Positions 59,071-64,000 of a stretch of 64,000 nt of DNA are shown here, piece by piece. The DNA comes from Massilia forsythiae (GTDB lineage Bacteria; Pseudomonadota; Gammaproteobacteria; Burkholderiales; Burkholderiaceae_D): positions 4,650,001 through 4,714,000 of the forward strand of contig NZ_CP051685.1 in NCBI RefSeq assembly GCF_012849555.1. Reading direction: 5' to 3'. Position 1 is the stretch's first letter. Every line of letters starts with the position of its first letter. The translations under genes and the position numbers were made by a program. A model generated the notes under the pieces. The model did not search any database, had not been told where the DNA came from, and saw only the letters and a program-made list of their open reading frames with translations.

Positions 59071-60480
59071 ATGGAAAACGAGGACAGCGTGCAGCCGGAC
59101 CGCAACCGTGAAGCGCCTGCGCGCCGGCGCTTCCTGCAGGCCGCCGCCGGTGTCGCGGCATTGACCGGCGCGGCGGGCGCGACCAGCGGCCGGGCATTTG
59201 CCGCCGCCGACGACGGCCGGCATGGCGCGGACGGACGTGGCGACTGGGTGACGACCTGGTCCGGCGTAGCGCACGGCACCTACCCGACCGGCACGGCCAT
59301 CCTGCAGCCGAGCCTGGCGTTTGCCTTTCCCGATGGCGCGACCAGCGCCGTCGACCAGAGCTTTCGCATGATCGTGCGTCCGACAGCCTGGGGCGATACC
59401 TTCCGGTTTCGCTTCAGCAACGTCTTCGGCACCCAGCCGCTCACGCTCGACGACGTCCATGCCGGCCTGCAGGCCAGTGCCGGCACGATCGCGGACGACA
59501 CCAACCGGCCGGTTTCGTTCCAGGGCGGGCGGCGCCGGGTGGTCATCCCGGCCGGCCAGCTGCTGTGGAGCGACCCGGTGGCGCTGGACGCCACACGCGG
59601 ACCCGACAGGTTGCTGCTGTACGGGCGCAAGCTGGCGGTCAGCTTCCACGTGGTGGGCAGCAGCGGGCCGATGAGCTGGCATTCGAAGGCCTTGCAGACC
59701 AATTACCTCAGTGCGCCGGGCGCCGGTGCACACGGCGGCGAGGAAAGCGACGAGGCTTTCCCGTACACCAGTACGTCCTGGTATTTCCTGGATGCGGTGG
59801 ATACGCGCGGGCTGCGCAATGCGGTGACCGTGGTCGCGCTCGGCGACTCGATCACCGACGGCACCGGCTCCACGCTCAACGGCGACGACCGCTGGCCCGA
59901 CGTGCTCGGGCGGCGGCTGCGCGACGCCTACGGCAACCAGATCGCGGTGGCGAACGCCGGCATCGGCGGCAACCGCATCCTCACGGATGCCGGCGCCGGC
60001 GGGCCGCCCGCACTGGGCCGCCTCGAACGCGACGTGCTGGGCTTGTCCGGGGGGAGCGCCGTGATCTGGTTCGAGGGCATCAACGACCTGAGCGCCGGCG
60101 CCTCGGCGGCATCGCTCATCGACGGCATCCGCAGCGGCGTCGCGACGCTGCGCGCGCGGCGGCCCAGTATCAAGCTCATCCAGGCCACCATCACGTCGAA
60201 CCTGGGCAGCGCCAGCGGCACGCCCGAACTGGACGCGCGCCGCCAGGCCGTCAACGCCTTCATCCGCAGCGCCGGCATCTTCGATGCGGTGGCCGACTTC
60301 GACGCCGCCACGGTGGATGCGGCTACCGGCCGGCTGCGTCCCGCGTTCCAGCCCAACAGCAGCACCGCCGCCATCGATTTCCTGCATCCCAACCGCGCCG
60401 GCTACCTGGCGATGGCGCGCACGATCGATCTCGACCTGCTGGCGCCGCCGTATGCCGTACGCCGGCGCAAGAATCAATAG
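59071..60480 (+). CDS. Tat-exported SGNH/GDSL hydrolase
   Basis: This 469-residue protein begins with a twin-arginine signal (PARRRFLQAAAGVAALTGAA). After a beta-rich region (FRMIVRPTAWGDTFRFRFSN) the GDSL domain shows ALGDSITDGTG (Ser), ANAGIGGNRIL (Gly), WFEGINDLSAG (Asn) and IDFLHPNRAGY (Asp/His). All four SGNH blocks are present. The substrate is unknown; such enzymes are esterases acting outside the cell or in the periplasm. GGAGAGAG lies just before ATG 59071, and a TTGACA at 59018 may be the -35. Confidence 0.9.
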   Translation: MENEDSVQPDRNREAPARRRFLQAAAGVAALTGAAGATSGRAFAAADDGRHGADGRGDWVTTWSGVAHGTYPTGTAILQPSLAFAFPDGATSAVDQSFRMIVRPTAWGDTFRFRFSNVFGTQPLTLDDVHAGLQASAGTIADDTNRPVSFQGGRRRVVIPAGQLLWSDPVALDATRGPDRLLLYGRKLAVSFHVVGSSGPMSWHSKALQTNYLSAPGAGAHGGEESDEAFPYTSTSWYFLDAVDTRGLRNAVTVVALGDSITDGTGSTLNGDDRWPDVLGRRLRDAYGNQIAVANAGIGGNRILTDAGAGGPPALGRLERDVLGLSGGSAVIWFEGINDLSAGASAASLIDGIRSGVATLRARRPSIKLIQATITSNLGSASGTPELDARRQAVNAFIRSAGIFDAVADFDAATVDAATGRLRPAFQPNSSTAAIDFLHPNRAGYLAMARTIDLDLLAPPYAVRRRKNQ

Positions 60481-60504
60481 CGCACCGCCTTGCAGCAATA
60501 AAAA

Positions 60505-60540
60505 CGGGCGCAGCACCCACTCGCGTGGAGGCTGCGCCCG
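60505..60540 (-). terminator. Rho-independent terminator of the lipoprotein gene
   Basis: A perfect 10-bp stem (CGGGCGCAGC at 60505-60514 with its complement at 60531-60540) has a 16-base loop. Read on the minus strand it is followed by GTTTTTATT, so it ends transcription from 61012. It may also act, more weakly, for the convergent SGNH gene. Confidence 0.8.
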
Positions 60541-60577
60541 GTTCGCATGACGCCGGCGGCAATCGCGCCGGCAGGTC

Positions 60578-61012
60578 TTACTTGGCGGCGTCCTGAATCT
60601 TTTCGCCGGCACGCTCGACCGCACGGCCGGTGGCTGCGGTGGCGTTGCTCACGCCGCGCTTGGCGTCGGCGGCGGCTTCGCGCGATTCCTGGCGCATTTC
60701 GGCGCCGGCGTTCTGCATCTTGTCGCCGGCGCGCTCGGCGGCGTTGTCGATGCGGTCGCCGGCACGGTCCATGGCGGCGCCGGTACGGGCGGCGGCATTG
60801 TCGATCTTGTCGCCGGCGCGGTCCATGGCGGCGTCGGTGCGGGCGGCGGCGTCACGGCTGGCTTCGGCGGTACGCGCGGCGGCGTCGTCGACCGACTTGC
60901 CGGCGGCCTGGGCCGGGCCCATGTTGGCGTTGTTGGTGTTGTCGGCCTTGTGGCAACCGGTGGCCAGCACGGCAGCGGCAAACATGAGGGTGGAGAGGGT
61001 GATCTTGTTCAT
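60578..61012 (-). CDS. Repeat-containing helical lipoprotein
   Basis: This 144-residue lipoprotein (lipobox VLATGC) has a mature part that is almost wholly amphipathic helix rich in Ala, Asp and Arg. An 18-residue unit of the form ARTxAAMDRAGDxIDNAA occurs twice, followed by degenerate copies (NAAERAGDKMQNA, TGRAVERAGEKIQDAAK). The pattern resembles apolipoprotein or LEA-like 11-mer proteins; a stress or envelope role is inferred only from this resemblance. A clear terminator follows. Confidence 0.85.
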   Translation of the reverse strand: MNKITLSTLMFAAAVLATGCHKADNTNNANMGPAQAAGKSVDDAAARTAEASRDAAARTDAAMDRAGDKIDNAAARTGAAMDRAGDRIDNAAERAGDKMQNAGAEMRQESREAAADAKRGVSNATAATGRAVERAGEKIQDAAK

Positions 61013-61212
61013 GGTGAGCTCCTGTAATGACGTTGTTGTTTTTTATAGTACACGTTTTGGCAATATAACGCGTCACGATTGGCGTGCGCGCCCTTGTACG
61101 CTCCTGTCCCGTGAGAATGTGCGCACCTTTCAGGCATGCCGGAATGGCATCATTCCACTTTGCCCGCCTGGCAGCAACACCATGCGGGTTCAACCCATCG
61201 GGAGGAGAATAC

Positions 61213-61827
61213 GTGCCGTCATTATCATCGATCGGGCGATTCGCAGGCGCCGCGCTGTACATGATGGCCTACGATGCGCGCGAGCCGAACGCCGTGCACC
61301 GCCTGATGGCCGGCTACGCGGACAGGGGCAGCGATGCCGGCATGGCGTTCTGGTGGGCGGCCAAGAATCCGGTGCGCGACCGCTTTCCGGCCCAATGCAT
61401 CCCCAAGGCGAATCCGGAAGCCGACCCGGACGGCTTCAACGGCGAACTGGAACGGATGCCGCCGGCGGTATTCGCCGCCTGCAGCTACCTGTTCGCGGTG
61501 GTGGGCACGGTGTCGGTGCAGAGCGAATACCCGCCGCTGGCGCTGTACCACGGCGTATCCGGCAGCGTCGCCATGGAATTCGATCCCGCCAGCGGCCGCA
61601 TCGCCTGGCGCCAGCAGGACGTCAACATGGCCGAGCGTCCCACCCGCATGGTGCGCGACCTGGCCAGGGAAGAACTGGACGATCCGCGCAAGATACGCGA
61701 CAGCCTGGTTTCGTACATGAAGGCCAGGGGCGATGCCGCCCTGGCGCGCCACCGCAAGCCGCTGCCGGCGCTGGACCCGGATTACGTCTACCGGACCACG
61801 TTCGTGTTCGACCTGCACGCCGATTGA
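61213..61827 (+). CDS. Hypothetical protein
   Basis: This 204-residue protein uses a GTG start at 61213 with GGAGGAG six bases upstream; a longer frame from 61084 is not supported. Segments include FAGAALYMMAYDAREPNAVH, ACSYLFAVVGTVSVQSEYPP and VRDLAREELDDPRKIRDSLV. It has no obvious signal, membrane helix or motif. Its last 40 bases overlap the convergent GMC-type oxidoreductase gene. No family is recognised. Confidence 0.65.
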   Translation: MPSLSSIGRFAGAALYMMAYDAREPNAVHRLMAGYADRGSDAGMAFWWAAKNPVRDRFPAQCIPKANPEADPDGFNGELERMPPAVFAACSYLFAVVGTVSVQSEYPPLALYHGVSGSVAMEFDPASGRIAWRQQDVNMAERPTRMVRDLAREELDDPRKIRDSLVSYMKARGDAALARHRKPLPALDPDYVYRTTFVFDLHAD

Positions 61828-63221
61828 GCGCCGCCGGCGCCCAGGCCGGTGTGAGCGCGGTCCGGAAACTCGCCGCGCGCCAGGTGCGCGCCCAGGCGCG
61901 TGCCGAGGCACAGCAGGGTCAGCGTCGGCGGCAGGCCCCACGGCGCCGGGATTACCGCGGCGTCGCACACGTACAGGCCGGGCGTGGCCGTCTGCAGATC
62001 GCTGTCGACCCGTTCGCCGATGCGCACGCTGCCGCCGGGGTGGGCAGCGAAGTGGTGGCTGGCGAACACGTGGTGCGCGCCGGCGCGCGCCAGGATATCG
62101 CGCGCCAGGCCGATGCCGCGCGCGAAGCGGGCGCGGTCCTCGGGGTGCAGCGTCTTGTCGACCCAGTGCGGGCCGATGCGCCCGCCGATGCGGTCGCGGA
62201 TCTTGACCATGACCGTCAGCGTGCGCGCATGCGCCAGCAGGCGGTCGACGCGGCCGGCCTGGGCCGCGAACGCCGCGTACATCGGCTGCGGCAGCGTCAG
62301 GTCGGCCAGGGAAATGCCGTCCTCGTGCAGGGCGGCGCCGGCCGCCATCGGCACTTCGGCGCCGCCGCGCTCGTCCCTGGTGGGGTCGGTTTCCAGGTCG
62401 TCCACGCTGCCCATCACCGCCACCACCGGGTCGCTGAAAAAGGCGGGGGACTGGTCCAGCAGGCCGGAGGCGTGCAGCAGGCGCGGGCTGCCGATGCCGC
62501 CGGCGGCCAGCACCACCAGCGGCGCGCGCAATTGCTGCAGGCGGCCGTCGATCTCGGCCTCGACGCCGGCGGCGCGGCCATCCTCGACCAGCACGCGCGT
62601 CACGCGCGCGCGGCTGCGTACGCGGGCGCCGTGGCTGCAGGCATCGTCGATGAAGTCGCGCGCGCTCCACTTGGCGCCGAACGGGCACCCGTACACGCAG
62701 CGCCAGCAGCCGCTGCGGCAGGATGCAGGGCGGATCAGCTTGTCCAGCTTGTGCCAATCCAGCCCGCTGGCGCGCGCCGCCGCCATGATGCGCCGGGCCA
62801 TCGGGCCCACCAGCGCGTCCGGCAGCGGCGCCATCGGCAGTTCGGCGCGCAATTCTCCCAGCGCCGGCGCCAGGTCGATGCCGTGGGCGGCGAACATGGC
62901 GGCCGGGGGCGGGGCGGCGGTGGCGAAGTTGATGGTCGAGGTGCCGCCCAGCGTCAGGGCGCGCACCAGCAGCGACAGGTCGCGATGCAGAAAGGCGCCC
63001 TTGCCGGGCACCGCCGCCATCGACGCCATCTGGCCGAGGGTGCCGCTGAGCGCCTCGGCGCCGCCCTGTTCCAGCACCAGCACGCGTGCGCCCGCACGCG
63101 CCAGGGCGCGCGCCGCGCCCGCACCGCCGGGGCCGCTGCCGACCACGATGGCGTCCGGCGCATCCGCAAGGGGAGAGGCCGCCGCGCCATGCAGGCGCAC
63201 GGGATGCACGCGCCGGTTCAT
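61788..63221 (-). CDS. GMC-type FAD-dependent oxidoreductase with Cys cluster
   Basis: This 477-residue flavoprotein has an N-terminal FAD-binding motif (AIVVGSGPGGAGAARALARA) followed by VLVLEQGG and the GMC-like LGGTSTINFATAAPPPA. A cysteine-rich segment SCRSGCWRCVYGCPFGAKWS lies near residues 165-185, and the C-terminal HPGGSVRIGERVDSDLQTAT leads to LYVCDAAVIPAPWGLPPTLT as in GMC_oxred_C. It resembles long-chain alcohol oxidase or cholesterol-oxidase-like enzymes. The substrate is unknown. ATG 63221 has no clear ribosome site. Confidence 0.83.
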   Translation of the reverse strand: MNRRVHPVRLHGAAASPLADAPDAIVVGSGPGGAGAARALARAGARVLVLEQGGAEALSGTLGQMASMAAVPGKGAFLHRDLSLLVRALTLGGTSTINFATAAPPPAAMFAAHGIDLAPALGELRAELPMAPLPDALVGPMARRIMAAARASGLDWHKLDKLIRPASCRSGCWRCVYGCPFGAKWSARDFIDDACSHGARVRSRARVTRVLVEDGRAAGVEAEIDGRLQQLRAPLVVLAAGGIGSPRLLHASGLLDQSPAFFSDPVVAVMGSVDDLETDPTRDERGGAEVPMAAGAALHEDGISLADLTLPQPMYAAFAAQAGRVDRLLAHARTLTVMVKIRDRIGGRIGPHWVDKTLHPEDRARFARGIGLARDILARAGAHHVFASHHFAAHPGGSVRIGERVDSDLQTATPGLYVCDAAVIPAPWGLPPTLTLLCLGTRLGAHLARGEFPDRAHTGLGAGGAQSACRSNTNVVR

Positions 63222-63357
63222 GGCGCGCCGTCCGCGCGGCGGCGCGGCGGATTGGCTGGCAGGGATGGGCGCATGATCTTCCTTTCGCCCGCATTGTAGC
63301 CCCAGCCGCCGCGGCGCGCCGGTTGCTGCGGGCGCTCGGCTTGGGGCGGGCGCGCCG

Positions 63358-63783
63358 TCAGCGCGGCTGCAGGCGCCGCTGCGGCGCGTGGCGGCGTTCC
63401 TGCGCCGCCGGTCCAGGCGCCGTGGCATCGAGGGCGGCAGCAGCCGCGCGCCGCAGCGAACGCCGCAGGGACCGCTGCGTGAGCGGCCTGGACAGCAGCG
63501 CCACCCCGCGTCCGACGCGCGGCGCAGGCGTGCGCCTGTCGTCCAGCAGCAGGGCGATCGGCGCGCCCGGCGCCAGCCGCGCCAGTTCGCCCAGCAGCGA
63601 ACGGCGGTCGTCGGCGTTGGTGTCGGTGCAGGTCAGCATGGCATCGAAGCGGATCGCCTGCGCCGTGTGCAGCGCCGCCTGCGGACTGTCGGCGTGGGCG
63701 ACGACGTAGCCCAGCGCCTGCAGTTGCGCGGCGGCTTGCGTGCGCGCCGTATGGTCGTATTCGAGCAAGAGTGCGGATTTCAT
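63358..63783 (-). CDS. Degenerate response-regulator receiver-like protein
   Basis: This 141-residue protein starts MKSALLLEYDHTARTQAAAQ, matching beta1-alpha1 of a receiver domain, and GYVVAHADSPQAALHTAQAI matches beta2-alpha2. The phosphoacceptor region is AMLTCTDTNADD, where the Asp is shifted from its usual place, so phosphorylation is doubtful. The C-terminal tail is Ala/Arg/Pro-rich. AGGAGG lies eight bases before ATG 63783. No output domain is present. Confidence 0.7.
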   Translation of the reverse strand: MKSALLLEYDHTARTQAAAQLQALGYVVAHADSPQAALHTAQAIRFDAMLTCTDTNADDRRSLLGELARLAPGAPIALLLDDRRTPAPRVGRGVALLSRPLTQRSLRRSLRRAAAAALDATAPGPAAQERRHAPQRRLQPR

Positions 63784-63928
63784 GGTGTCGTCCTCCTTGT
63801 GACAGGGATGGCGGCGGACTCGACATTGTTCAAGTGACAAGTTGTAACAATTGCGGGTGCTACGGGTGCTGGCGGCGCCCGCTGCCGATTTGCTACACTC
63901 GCGCTTTTCCGCTCACGAGACGTCGACC

Positions 63929-64000
63929 ATGGCGCATCCGCCCGAACTGCGCACGCAAGCCTTGCACTGCCTGCTGCTGACCGATCCGGCCGCCAAGACC
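63929..64000 (+). CDS. Partial gene, DUF455/ferritin-like start
   Basis: The final 72 bases read MAHPPELRTQALHCLLLTDP then AAKT, running off the window. The LR-x2-AL-x-LL-x-DPxAK pattern resembles the start of DUF455 ferritin-like proteins. Only 24 residues are visible, so the call is tentative. No strong ribosome site is seen. Confidence 0.4.
   Translation, partial: MAHPPELRTQALHCLLLTDPAAKT

Overview
The window is a high-GC chromosomal segment of a soil or plant-associated betaproteobacterium, most likely an Oxalobacteraceae member of the Massilia/Duganella/Telluria type. This assignment is inferred from gene content, GC-rich codon use and dispersed GC-rich palindromes; no rRNA, tRNA or marker gene confirms it. 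No rRNA, tRNA or CRISPR array was seen.

Layout. (1) 1-7.3 kb: a lower-GC block of poorly known genes around a 1096-aa regulator that joins an OmpR/CadC-type DNA-binding domain, a STAND-type NTPase, a membrane helix and TPR-like repeats, with small secreted- or adhesin-like proteins and a TolB-like regulator nearby. (2) 7.6-23.5 kb: a complete L-rhamnose system. The leftward operon rhaR-rhaS-rhaT-rhaP-rhaQ-rhaK (DeoR regulator, ABC importer, sugar kinase) diverges from rhaD (aldolase-dehydrogenase fusion) and rhaI (isomerase). These are followed by a GH106 alpha-L-rhamnosidase, a GH105 unsaturated rhamnogalacturonyl hydrolase and the rhamnose mutarotase rhaM. (3) 23.5-25.1 kb: an intact IS3-family (IS150-group) element inside a REP-like palindrome. 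(4) 25.1-49.6 kb: a large pectin/rhamnogalacturonan locus with esterases (alpha/beta hydrolase, CE8-like, CE12 single and tandem), lyases (PL9, PL11, PL22, PL26), a second GH105, a GH43-like enzyme, and DUF1080, DUF4861 and DUF6250 proteins. Two genes here are broken: an SMP-30/strictosidine-synthase-like gene and an acyltransferase. (5) 50.8-53.7 kb: a 2834-bp non-autonomous transposon with Tn7-like architecture (TGT...ACA ends, three 18-bp repeats at each end, 5-bp target duplication) carrying an oxidoreductase, an AraC regulator and two small genes. (6) 53.7-64 kb: ordinary chromosomal genes, including regulators, EamA and LysE exporters, acetyltransferases, a Tat-exported SGNH hydrolase, a lipoprotein, a GMC-type oxidoreductase and a degenerate receiver domain.

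How it works together. Nearly all pectin enzymes carry Sec, Tat or lipoprotein signals, so backbone deacetylation, de-methylesterification and lyase cleavage would happen outside the inner membrane. GH105 and GH106 would release unsaturated galacturonate and rhamnose. RhaSTPQ would import rhamnose, and RhaM, RhaI, RhaK and RhaD would convert it to lactaldehyde/lactate and dihydroxyacetone phosphate. The TTCGA-N3-TCGAA palindrome occurs both in the rhaR/rhaD divergent promoter region and 41-57 bp upstream of the PL11 operon, which suggests shared regulation. No TonB-dependent receptor or galacturonate uptake gene was seen in the window.
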